Shown: positions 30,852 to 42,360 of the stretch, piece by piece
Numbering within the stretch: position 1 is the first letter of the stretch
Layout: every line of letters starts with the position of its first letter
Origin: Terebella lapidaria
Lineage: Eukaryota; Annelida; Polychaeta; Terebellida; Terebellidae
NCBI GenBank assembly: GCA_949152475.1
Contig: OX424557.1
Location: forward strand, 28,250,657 to 28,314,656
Direction of reading: 5' to 3'
DNA length: 64,000 nt
The notes under the pieces: model-generated
What the model saw: the letters and a program-made list of their open reading frames with translations, nothing else
What the model was told of the DNA's origin: nothing
Database searches by the model: none
Translations under genes and position numbers: made by a program

Positions 30852-33800
30852 TCATATCTGCTCGAGTATGATCGTCTCTTGTGGGTACAGCTTGAGTGAC
30901 TGTAATGACGCTTGTGTATCCATTTGGGTTAGCTGAAAGGAATAATGCATTCATGATAATTCATATTTCAGCCTCTCAGGTGCAATGAACATGACAGAAA
31001 ATCAGAGCAGTTCAATTGAAAAAGAAGAACATACATCTCTTCTGGGAAAGGTAGTCAGAACCTTGAACTCTGTGATATGAAAGCCCTCGGTAATGATATA
31101 GTTGAGCAGAATCTGCGAACAAGCGGCAAAATACATTTAACGGGTGATACATGATAACTGGTAACACTTACCCTGGCAAAAAGCGAATGCACGGATAAAG
31201 TAATGCATGAGAGAATGACAGTAAAGAATTCGATCAACACATGTCAAGGGCGAGGGGTTTTGCAAATTTGTGGGGAAGGACCATGATAGGAGGGTCGCAG
31301 GTACCTGCAGGGGGTTTTGAGCGAGGAAGCGACGGACGAGAGTACGACCGTCCGGACAGCGTATTCTGAGGGTGGACACAGGCTCTGTGCAGGAGGCAGG
31401 GGGCTCCTCCGGGAGCTGACTGGCTACGGACTGCCGCAATGCCTGCAGAGTGAGAGAGAGAGAGAGAGTCATTGTGTAGTTACTGCTGACCCAGTGAGGC
31501 GAAATGACATGTCAGGTATTCATTACAGTGACACAGACACTTTGGTGGAGAATCTGTTTAGCCTTCAGGTGATACCTCTTTTGTTTCATCCTCCAGGCGT
31601 TTGGCGTCTGCCTCCTCCTGTTGTTTTGCAGCCTCTTCCTTCAACTGTCGCTCTTTTTCACTGTCCTCCAGTCTCTTTGCTTCTGCCTGAAAGAAAAACA
31701 TTTTGCATGTCACTCATTTCACTATATTGAACCACATTCTGAACGGTTAGCATTAGTGAACAGAGAACATTGCATGGCTAAGTGCAGTGGGGCATCATGG
31801 CTTACTTTGGCTTGATCAGCAGCGAGAGATTCCTGATATGCTTGATCCTGTTCCCGTTTCACAGACTCGCGCGCCTCACGCTCATTCTGTGGGGCGCAAT
31901 TTTGTCAGATGTGTAAATTCACTTATTGGAAAAGTATTTTGATGGACTGGTAATTTGATCGACCATTGATGAAGAGCACAACACTGACTTCTTCAAGGAT
32001 ATCTGTGTGCTGCTGTTGTTTGAAGTCTTCATGTGCATGTAATAACTGTGACATCAATTCATCTAGCGTTGTGTTACCTGTGGGGATGTATGCATATTAA
32101 GCGACATAGGAGCAATACAAGTTGACGAACGTTTCTGATTTTCAATCTTTTCATACATGTATGACATACACAACAAAAACTCTAGAATCGATATGTCACC
32201 TCGAATAGCATTGACTACTTCATTCGTCCCTCGACTTCTAGATATCAAAAGGAGCAGAGGCAGCTCGTCTGCTTTTATACTGCGCACGGTGGTGGCAGCT
32301 AGAGTACCAAAATGTCTTGAACACATTGCCAGCAACCTATTTGGGAAACAAAGATACAAACTTCTTGAAAAAGGCATCAAAGCACTGCTTCTCAATTTTG
32401 AATACAGATCTCGAGGGGTTAGAAGGCAACATAAGTGGGGCACTTGCCTGGCATGGTTGAGATCTGATGTTAAGTCCCATGCCCACATTGTGAAGTTGTT
32501 GGTTAGATACGATACAACACTGTCCGCACAGAGGACTTGTGAGCAGAAGACATTCGACAGAATACTTCCATCGTGATGGAGGTATATGGCTAACAACTTC
32601 CTCTGACAAAATGACAGCAAAAAATAGACATCAGTACTCCGTACTCAGTACTCAAGCCAACAATTATTGTGCAAGCCAAGTAATATGACTGGGTGTACGG
32701 TAAACTTTAAGGAGAGAGAAGTGAAGGATCAAACTCACATCTCGAGCACGACATTGTAACGATTCTTTCAGAGCATTCTCTAGCGTTCCAATGTAAAAGA
32801 CAGGATGACAGTCACCAAACCTGAAAACAGAACCTACTGTCAGGATCAGAATTCTTACTTACATTCAGTCATCATCATTGAACGGTTGAAATTAACACAT
32901 ATGTGCATATCTAATTTTCAAAGGCACAAACCTCGCTGAAAACTCTGATGAAAACTTCGTCAAGGCCTCAACTTCATCAGAGGCATTTTCTGGCACTAAA
33001 ACAGGAAGAAGACAACAGCAGCAATTAGGCTGAATTGTTCACGATCACAGAAATAAGGTACTATTCACTATTCCCTCCAATTTGATTATTACATACTTAG
33101 TGGCTCAGGTTTGCGAGGTCCAGTGATCTCCGGCTCCAGAAAGTTGTCTTCCATGGAGAACTGATCACTGGCGTCCTCAAAGTCCTCCTCACTGTCCAGA
33201 TCCATGTCCTCCTGAGGATAACAATGGATCCCTTGAAGTTTGCAGTCTCTGAACACTCTTATGTGTATGTAGTTACATATAAGGGAGTAAAATTCACGAC
33301 TGATCGACACACTTAACAAATGCAACATGAAAGTAACCTGCACCATCGACATCCTTCAACAAGATGAATTATTTCATAAATATTATATGTAAGTCTGATG
33401 TTGATAATAACAGTAGATAGCTGATTTATCATGATATCTAGGTATCAAATTCTTATTTTATGTTAATTTGCACCTTGCGAAGTCAAGAATATTGTTTATA
33501 TTTGCAATATTCTTATCTTTCAAATGATGAATGCTTGTGCATTCAAATTGGCAAGACTGGTGCAAAATATAAACAGTGACATCTACGAAGCTGTGAGGTG
33601 TTTTAAACTGTATGTTGGTGTCTCAGTCTAGTCTATAGATAATATGTAAGACGGGCAATAAATAATTTTAGCAATTAAGATTCTCATGCTGTAGTAATAT
33701 ATTTAATACACCACACACAAAACTTAATAGATGAAATGTTCACATCTCAGTGGCAGGATACAAACTCTCGAGATAATGCCATACTGTAATCGGTTCTTGT

Positions 33801-33945
33801 CAAGGGGTGAGATATATTTGATATCTAGTGCATGAATTGTATTGCATGGTCTGTATTTACAAGATTGTCATCAAGGCACTTCAACAAACATGAACACAAA
33901 ATCTAAAACGGAACATGAGCTTACATCACTCCCTTTGTCATCTTC
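30852..33945 (-). CDS. FAF1: FAF1 orthologue (FAS-associated factor 1), C-terminal 383 codons in 12 exons; 5' part outside window
   Basis: FAF1 is a ubiquitin-binding adaptor of the p97/VCP segregase, acting in protein degradation and cell-death signalling. Exons in transcript order: 33945-33925, 33211-33097, 32995-32932, 32820-32739, 32602-32448, 32336-32200, 32077-31989, 31886-31806, 31686-31576, 31442-31305, 31112-31035, 30932-30852 (stop TGA). Phases agree throughout; the total is 1152 nt. An acidic segment comes first (DLDSEEDFEDASDQ). The UAS thioredoxin-like domain follows (FGDCHPVFYIG, RKLLAIYLHHD, FCSQVLC, WAWDLT, MCSRHFG). A Glu/Lys/Gln-rich coiled coil contains REQDQAYQESL. The C-terminus is the UBX domain (STLRIRCPDGR) with an intact FPR loop (TTFPRRD), the p97-binding signature. 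The UBA and UBL domains expected at the N-terminus are not in the window. The fifth intron has a GC-AG donor. The 21-nt first exon is the least certain. Confidence 0.93.
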
Positions 33946-34106
33946 CTAGAAGTAACACAAATACATGAGACACATACAACAGACAGTACACAACAGCTAT
34001 GTATTTACTACTATACTCTGATTTTTCTAACTTGTTTACACCGGTTTTTGACGATATCTTTGCCGTGCTAAATCGTATCGTTCTATAACTTAGCATACCT
34101 CACCTG
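33946..34106. other. Start of a FAF1 intron, single-copy
   Basis: AT-rich sequence between the 21-nt FAF1 exon and the left terminus of the foldback structure. No exon was seen. The next upstream FAF1 exon is beyond the window, so everything from here rightwards is probably intronic. Confidence 0.5.
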
Positions 34107-34139
34107 GGTAGGTACTTCATGCTAACTCATCACGAAATT
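34107..34139 (+). repeat. Left 33-bp terminal inverted repeat of the foldback complex
   Basis: Starts ggtaggtacttcatgctaac. It is the reverse complement, with one mismatch, of 48242-48274 and 62913-62945. It sits between single-copy sequence and the first 73-bp satellite unit. Confidence 0.85.
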
Positions 34140-34144
34140 TCATG

Positions 34145-37100
34145 GCTGCGGCAGCGTTTTCCTGTGACCTACTGCCACTGCCACTGCCAGCAAGATCTGA
34201 GCTATCCTCCAAGATTCTAGGCGGCAGCGTTTTCCCGTAACCTACTGCCACTGCCACTGCCAGCAAGATCTGAAATATCAGCCATGATTCTAGGCGGCAG
34301 CGTTTTCCCGTGACCTACTGCCACTGCTACTGCCAACAAGATCTGAGCCATCCTCCAAGATTCTAGGCGGCAGCGTTTTCCCATGACCTACTGCCACTGC
34401 CACTGCCAGCAAGATCTGAAATATGAGCCATGATTCTAGGCGGCAGTGATTTCCCGTAACCTACTGCCACTGCCAGCAAGATCTGAGCTATCCTCCAAGA
34501 TTCTAGGCGGCAGCGTTTTCCCGTGACCTACTGCCACTGCCACTGCCAGCAAGATCTGAACTATCATCCAAGATTCTAGGCGGCAGCGTTTTCCCGTAAC
34601 CTACTGCCACTGCCAGCAAGATCTGAACTATCATCCAAGATTCTAGGCGGCAGCGTTTTTCCGAAACCTACTGCCACTGCCACTGCCAGCAACACTGGAC
34701 CATCCTCCAAGATTCTAGGTGGCAGCGTTTTCGGGTAACCTACTGCCACTGCCACTGCCAGCAAGACTGGACTATCCAAGATTCTAGGCGGCAGTGATTT
34801 CCCGTAACCCACTGCAACTGCCACTGCCAGCAAGATCTGAACTATCATCCAAGATTCTAGGTGGCAGCGATTTTCTCTAACCTACTGCCACTGCCACTGC
34901 CAGCAAGATCTGAACTATCAGCCAAGGTTCTAGGCGGCAGCGTTTTCCCGTAACCTACTGCCACTGCCAGCAAGATCTGAACTATCATCCAAGATTCTAG
35001 GCGGCAGCGTTTTCCCGTAACCTACTGCCACTGCCACTGCCAGCAAGATCTGAGCTATCCTCCAAGATTTTAGGCGGCAGCGTTTTCCCGTAACCTACTG
35101 CCACTGCCACTGCCAGCAAGATCTGAAATATCAGCCATGATTCTAGGCGGCAGCGTTTTCCCGTGACCTACTGCCACTGCTACTGCCAACAAGATCTGAG
35201 CCATCCTCCAAGATTCTAGGCGGCAGCGTTTTCCCATGACCTACTGCCACTGCCACTGCCAGCAAGATCTGAAATATGAGCCATGATTCTAGGCGGCAGT
35301 GATTTCCCGTAACCTACTGCCACTGCCAGCAAGATCTGAGCTATCCTCCAAGATTCTAGGCGGCAGCGTTTGCCCGTAACCTATACTGCCACTGCCACTG
35401 CCAGCAAGATCTGAAATATCAGCCATGATTCTAGGCGGCAGCGTTTTCCCGTTACCTACTGCCACTGCCACTGCCAGCAAGAGCTGAACTATCATCCAAG
35501 ATTCTAGGCGGCAGCGTTTTCCCATGACCTACTGCCACTGCCACTGCCAGCAAGATCTGAAATATGAGCCATGATTCTAGGCGGCAGTGATTTCCCGTAA
35601 CCTACTGCCACTGCCAGCAAGATCTGAGCTATCATCCAAGATTCTAGGTGGCAGCGATTTTCTCTAACCTACTGCCACTGCCACTGCCAGCAAGATCTGA
35701 ACTATCAGCCAAGGTTCTAGGCGGCAGCGTTTTCCCGTAACCTACTGCCACTGCCAGCAAGATCTGAACTATCATCCAAGATTCTAGGCGGCAGCGTTTT
35801 CCCGTAACCTACTGCCACTGCCACTGCCAGCAAGATCTGAGCTATCCTCCAAGATTTTAGGCGGCAGCGTTTTCCCGTAACCTACTGCCACTGCCACTGC
35901 CAGCAAGATCTGAAATATCAGCCATGATTCTAGGCGGCAGCGTTTTCCCGTGACCTACTGCCACTGCTACTGCCAACAAGATCTGAGCCATCCTCCAAGA
36001 TTCTAGGCGGCAGCGTTTTCCCATGACCTACTGCCACTGCCACTGCCAGCAAGATCTGAAATATGAGCCATGATTCTAGGCGGCAGTGATTTCCCGTAAC
36101 CTACTGCCACTGCCAGCAAGATCTGAGCTATCCTCCAAGATTCTAGGCGGCAGCGTTTGCCCGTAACCTATACTGCCACTGCCACTGCCAGCAAGATCTG
36201 AAATATCAGCCATGATTCTAGGCGGCAGCGTTTTCCCGTTACCTACTGCCACTGCCACTGCCAGCAAGAGCTGAACTATCATCCAAGATTCTAGGCGGCA
36301 GCGTTTTCCCATGACCTACTGCCACTGCCACTGCCAGCAAGATCTGAAATATGAGCCATGATTCTAGGCGGCAGTGATTTCCCGTAACCTACTGCCACTG
36401 CCAGCAAGATCTGAGCTATCATCCAAGATTCTAGGTGGCAGCGATTTTCTCTAACCTACTGCCACTGCCACTGCCAGCAAGATCTGAACTATCAGCCAAG
36501 GTTCTAGGCGGCAGCGTTTTCCCGTAACCTACTGCCACTGCCAGCAATATCTGAACTATCATCCAAGATTCTAGGCGGCAGCGTTTTCCCGTAACCTACT
36601 GCCACTGCCACTGCCAGCAAGATCTGAGCTATCCTTCAAGATTTTAGGCAGCAGCGTTTTCCCGTAACCTACTGCCACTGCCACTGCCAGCAAGATCTGA
36701 AATATCAGCCATGATTCTAGGCGGCAGCGTTTTCCCGTGACCTACTGCCACTGCTACTGCCAACAAGATCTGAGCCATCCTCCAAGATTCTAGGCGGCAG
36801 CGTTTTCCCATGACCTACTGCCACTGCCACTGCCAGCAAGATCTGAAATATGAGCCATGATTCTAGGCGGCAGTGATTTCCCGTAACCTACTGCCACTGC
36901 CAGCAAGATCTGAGCTATCCTCCAAGATTCTAGGCGGCAGCGTTTGCCCGTAACCTATACTGCCACTGCCACTGCCAGCAAGATCTGAAATATCAGCCAT
37001 GATTCTAGGCGGCAGCGTTTTCCCGTTACCTACTGCCACTGCCACTGCCAGCAAGAGCTGAACTATCATCCAAGATTCTAGGCGGCAGTGATTTCCAGTA

Positions 37101-40100
37101 ACCTACTGCCACTGCCAGCAAGATCTGAGCTATCCTCCAAGATTCTAGGCGGCAGCGTTTTCCCGTAACCTACTGTGCCAGCAAGATCTGAACTATCCTC
37201 CAAGATTCTAGGCGGCAGCGTTTTCCCGTAACCTACTGTGCCAGCAAGATCTGAACTATCATCCAAGATTCTAGGCGGCAGCGTTTTCTCGTAACTTACT
37301 GCCACTGCCACTGCCAGCAAGATCTGAACTATCATCCAAGATTCTAGGCGGCAGCGTTTTTTCGAAACCTACTGCCACTGCCACTGCCAGCAACACTTGA
37401 CCATCCTCCAAAATTCTAGGTGGCAGCATTTTCGGGTAACCTACTGCCACTGCCACTGCCAGCAAGACTGGACTATCATCCAAGATTCTAGGCGGCAGCA
37501 TTTTCCCGTGACCTACTGCCACTGCCACTGCCAGCAAGATCTGAAATATCAGCCAAGATTCTAGGTGGCAGTGATTTCCCCTAACCTACTGCCACTGCCA
37601 CTGCCAGCAAGATCTGAACTATCATCCAAGATTCTAGGCTGCAGCGTTTTCCCGTAACCTACTGCCACTGCCACTGCCAGCAAGATCTGAGCTATCCTCC
37701 AAGATTCTAGGCGGCAGCGTTTACCCGTAACCTACTGCCACTGCCAGCAAGATCTGAAATATCAGCCATGATTCTAGGCGGCAGTGATTTCCCGTAACCT
37801 ACTGCCACTGCCACTGCCAGCAAATTCTGAGCTATCCTCCAAGTTTCTAGGCGGCAGCGTTTTTCCGTGACCTACTGCCACTGCCACTGCCAGCAAGATC
37901 TGAACTATCTTCCAAGATTCTAGGCGGCAGCGTTTTCCCGTAACCTACTGCCACTGCCACTGCCAGCAAGATCTGAACTATCATCCAAGATTCTAGGCGG
38001 CAGCGTTTTCCCGAAACCTACTGCCACTGCCACTGCCAGCAACACTGGACCTTCCTCCAAAATTCTAGGTGGCAGCGTTTTCGGGTAACCTACTGCCACT
38101 GCCACTGCCAGCAAGACTGGACTATCCAAGATTCTAGGCGGCAGTGATTTCCCGTAACCCACTTCAACTGCCACTGCCAGCAAGATCTGAACTATCATCC
38201 AAGATTCTAGGTGGCAGCGATTTTCCCTAACCTACTGCCACTGCCACTGCCAGCAAGATCTGAACTATCAGCCAAGGTTCTAGGCGGCAGCGTTTTCCCG
38301 TAACCTACTGTCACTGCCACTGCCAGCAAGATCTGAACTATCATCCAAGATTCTAGGCGGCAGCGTTTTCCCGTAACCTACTGCCACTGCCACTGCCAGC
38401 AAGATCTGAGCTATCCTCCAAGATTTTAGGCGGCAGCGTTTTCCCGTAACCTACTGCCACTGCCACTGCCAGCAAGATCTGAACTATCAGCCAAGATTCT
38501 AGGCGGCAGTGATTTCCCGTAACCCACTGCCACTGCCACTGCCAGCAAGATCTGAACTATCATCCAAGATTCTAGGCGGCAGCGTTTTCTCGTAACCTAC
38601 TGCCACTGCCACTGCCAGCAAGATCTGAGCTATCCTCCAAGATTTTAGGCGGCAGCGTTTTCCCGTAACCTACTGCCACTGCCACTGCCAGCAAGATCAG
38701 AAATATCAGCCATGATTCTAGGCGGCAGCGTTTTCCCGTGACCTACTGCCACTGCCACTGCCAGCAAGATCTGAGCTATCCTCCAAGATTTTAGGCGGCA
38801 GCGTTTTCCCGTAACCTACTGCCACTGCCACTGCCAGCAAGATCAGAAATATCAGCCATGATTCTAGGCGGCAGCGTTTTCCCCTGATCTACTGCCACTG
38901 CCACTGCCAACAAGATCTGAGCTATCCTCCAAGATTCTAGGCGGCAGCGTTTTCCCGTAACCTACTGCCACTGCCACTGGCAGCAAGATCTGAAATATCA
39001 GCCATGATTCTAGGCGGCAGTGATTTCCCGTACCCTACTGCCACTGCCAGCAAGATCTGAGCTATCCTCCAAGATTCTAGGCGGCAGCGTTTTCCCGTAA
39101 CCTACTGCCACTGCCACTGCCAGCAAGATCTGAAATATCAGCCATGATTCTAGGCGGCAGTGATTTCCCGTAACCTACTGCCACTGCCACTGCCAGCTAG
39201 ATCTGAGCTATCTTCCAAGATTCTAGGCGGCAGCGTTTTCCCGTAACCTACTGCCACTGCCACTGCCAGCGAGATCTGAGCTATCCTCCAAGATTCTAGG
39301 CGGCAGCGTTTTCCCGTAACCTACTGCCACTGCCACTGCCAGTAAGATCTGAAATATCAGCCATGATTCTAGGCGGCAGTGATTTCCCGTAACCTACTGC
39401 CACTGCCACTGCCAGCAAGAACTGAGCTATCCTCCAAGATTCTAGGCGGCAGCGTTTTCCCGTAACCTACTGCCACTGCCATCAAGATCAGAAATATCAG
39501 CCATGATTCTAGGCGGCAGCGTTTTCCCGTAACCTACTGCCACTGTCACTGCCAACAAGATCTGAGCTATCTTCCAAGATTCTAGGCGGCAGCGTTTTCC
39601 CGTAACCTACTGCCACTGCCACTGCCAGCAAGATCTGAAATATCAGCCATGATTCTAGGCGGCAGTGATTTCCCGTAACCTACTGCCACTGCCAGCAAGA
39701 TCTGAGCTATCTTCCAAGATTCTAGGCGGCAGCGTTTTCCCGTAACCTACTGCCACTGCCACTACCACTGCCAGCAAGATCTGAAATATCAGCCATGATT
39801 CTAGGCGGCAGTGATTTCCCGTAACCTACTGCCACTGCCACTGCCAGCTAGATCTGAGCTATCTTCCAAGATTCTAGGCGGCAGCGTTTTCCCGTAACCT
39901 ACTGCCACTGCCACTGCCAGCAAGATCTGAGCTATCCTCTAAGATTCTAGGCGGCAGCGTTTTCCCGTAACCTACTGCCACTGCCAGCAAGATCTGAAAT
40001 ATCAGCCATGATTCTAGGCGGCAGTGATTTCCCGTAACCTACTGCCACTGCCACTGCCAGCAAGATCTGAGCTATCCTCCAAGATTCTAGGCGGCAGCGT

Positions 40101-40345
40101 TTTCCCGTAACCTACTGCCACTGCCACTGCCAGCAAGATCTGAACTATCATCCAAGATTCTAGGCGGCAGCGTTTTCTCGTAACCTACTGCCACTGCCAC
40201 TGCCAGCAAGATCTGAACTAGCAGCCAAGATTCTAGGCGGCAGCGTTTTCCCGTAACCAACTGCCACTGCCACTGCCAGCAAGATCTGAACTATCATCCA
40301 AGATTCTAGGCGGCAGTGATTTCCCGTAACCTACTGCCACTGCCA
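34145..40345 (+). repeat. F1: forward 73-bp satellite array (~85-90 units)
   Basis: The unit is gcggcagcgttttcccgtaa, cctactgccactgccactgcc, agcaagatctgaactatc, atccaagattctag; length 73 bp. Units of 67 bp lack one cactgc hexamer. Variant types (gtgatttcccg; aaatatcagccatgattc) alternate. A 787-bp higher-order period is visible in the first third. Frames such as LLAVAVAVGYGKTLPPRIL are by-products. Confidence 0.95.
34840..37070 (+). repeat. 787-bp higher-order repeat within F1 (nearly 3 copies)
   Basis: The rare variant gtggcagcgattttctctaa occurs at 34861, 35648 and 36435, exactly 787 bp apart. Another rare variant, gtttgcccgtaacctatact, follows the same spacing (about 35369, 36156, 36943). 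Copies are nearly identical, with few changes (for example agcaatatctg for agcaagatctg). Confidence 0.85.
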
Positions 40346-41610
40346 TATTATTCCAGTTAGAGCAAACCTACGTACTGGTAGTATATATAATTCACTTGTA
40401 CAAGTAAATAAAATAACACACTGACCTAATAAAACCAATGTTAACTTAATCAGCAATATTCTTCTAATTAGAGCAAACCTATATTTCTACACATATCCAT
40501 TATCCAGTACCATTTGTATTCCAAATACTGGCACAAATTTTCTAAACTGTTTGAATTTTAAATACACACTTTTACTAGTAAAACTAATGTTCACACCCCT
40601 CCCCCCCCCCCCCCACCTCTCCAATTTTTTACCCAAATCATATTAAGTTAACTTTTCTTGGATGTTTTATTTTCTGTCACTGCGTTTTATTCTGCGCACC
40701 ATTCCAGCACATAGATTGATTTAAAAATAGTGGAACAAATGTCGATTTGTTGTTAAAAAATTAATATATAAATAAAATATTAGACTATTATTAAGAGAAA
40801 CCAATGTTTATTCATTGAATTCAATTTTTATTTATTAAGCAATGTTCTTTCATTTCCAACATCCTTGTAATTTGAGAGCCTGCTCTCCCCCCTCCCCCCC
40901 CCCCCCCCCCCACCCTCTTGTGCCATGTCTGATGTGACTGTTTGTATAAACCCCAGTTGTTGTTTTTTTGTCCCAGGTTTATCAGCCAATTCACCTGTAA
41001 CAGCAGTATCCACTAATTGCATATGACTTGTGACTAACATTTTCTGTGATGTTTATATCTAAAGCACAATCATTGCCAATTTTAGGATCATTATCATTTG
41101 GTCGGATATTGGTTTGAAATGCATGCCATTGTTTGATGTTCCTGATATCAAAGGCCACAAGGAGAGCAATACTTGCTTCTCACCCAATCCCATGCATTTG
41201 AAACATGTACGCAGAGATAACATTTATTTCACACAAAATATCCATTTGATTTCAGACAATATGTCCCAATGCATCAGGGATTGTCCAGTTTTCACCGTTG
41301 TAATAAAGTGTTTTTTATGTGGCACTATGACGTCTATCTGATGAATGGTCACTTGCTAGTCATTTGTGAAAGGGAAATCTTGCTATGGGGCGCTAAAACG
41401 TCACCGTCGCTTGCCAGTCACACGAGGAAGGTAAATATTGCTACATGTATGTGGCGCTATAACGTCCATGTCTCGGATCGTCACTGGGCGTCACTTAGAG
41501 ATACTAGTGTACATGTACTGTGAAGCGACGCTAATAGGTCTATCTCACGGACCGTCGCATGGGCGTCACTCAGAGATACTAGTATGTGAAGCGTCACTCA
41601 GAGATGCTAG
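40346..41610. other. Spacer S1 between satellite arms
   Basis: 1.26 kb of non-satellite DNA: an AT-rich left part, a poly-C tract (~40886-40910), and a right part with short repeats of gggcgtcact(t/c)agagatactag. It is homologous to S2 (45204-46618). Short frames (75-84 codons) are not recognisable proteins, and their S2 counterparts differ. Confidence 0.7.
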
Positions 41611-42358
41611 TAGGTTACGGCAAAACGCTGCCAGCTAGAATCTTGGATGATAGTCCTGTCTTGCTGGCAGTGGCAGTGGCAGTGGGGTACGGGAAAACGC
41701 TGCCGCCTAGAATCTTGGATGATAGTTCAGATCTTGCTGGCAGTGGCAGTAGGTTACGGGATAACGCTGCCACCTAGAATCTTGGATGATAGTCCTGTCT
41801 TGCTGGCAGTGGCAGTGGGGTACGGGAAATCACTGCCGCCTAGAATCTTGGATGATAGTTCAGATCTTGCTGGCAGTGGCAGTAGGTTACGGGATAACGC
41901 TGCCACCTAGAATCTTGGATGATAGTCCTGTCTTGCTGGCAGTGGCAGTGGCAGTGGGGTACGGGAAATCACTGCCGCCTAGAATCTTGGATAATAGTTC
42001 AGATCTTGCTGGCAGTGGCAGTGGCAGTAGGTTTCGGGAAAACGCTGCCGCCTAGAATCTTGGATGATAATTCAGATCTTGCTGGCAGTGGCAGTGGCAG
42101 TAGGTTACGGGATAACGCTGCCGCCTAGAATCTTGGATGATAGTTCAGATCTTGCTGGCAGTGGCAGTGGCAGTAGGTTACGGAAAAACACTGCCAGCTG
42201 GAATCTTGGATGATAGTTCAGATCTTGCTGGCAGTGGCAGTAGGTTACGGGAAAACGCTGCCAGCTAGAATCTTGGATGATGATCCAGTCTTACTGGCAG
42301 TGGCAGTGGGGTAGGGGAGATCACTGCCAGCAAGAATCTTGGATGATAGTTCAGTTCT
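41611..42358 (-). repeat. R1: reverse-orientation 73-bp satellite array (~10 units)
   Basis: Units read as the reverse complement of F1 (ctagaatcttggatgatag, ttcagatcttgctggcag, gttacgggaaaacgctgcc). Variants with gtcctgtcttgc and ggggtacgggaaatcactgcc alternate with the main type. Confidence 0.93.
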
Positions 42359-42360
42359 TG

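Noticed and set aside
32157..32576. 139-codon plus-strand frame
   Set aside because: It lies opposite FAF1 exons whose family match and splice phases are clear.
34145..40345. Regular repeats resembling a CRISPR array
   Set aside because: There are no unique spacers: whole units are repeated head to tail, in a eukaryotic intronic context.
41114..41523. 75- and 84-codon frames in spacer S1 as genes
   Set aside because: The homologous spacer S2 does not keep them intact, and no family is recognisable.
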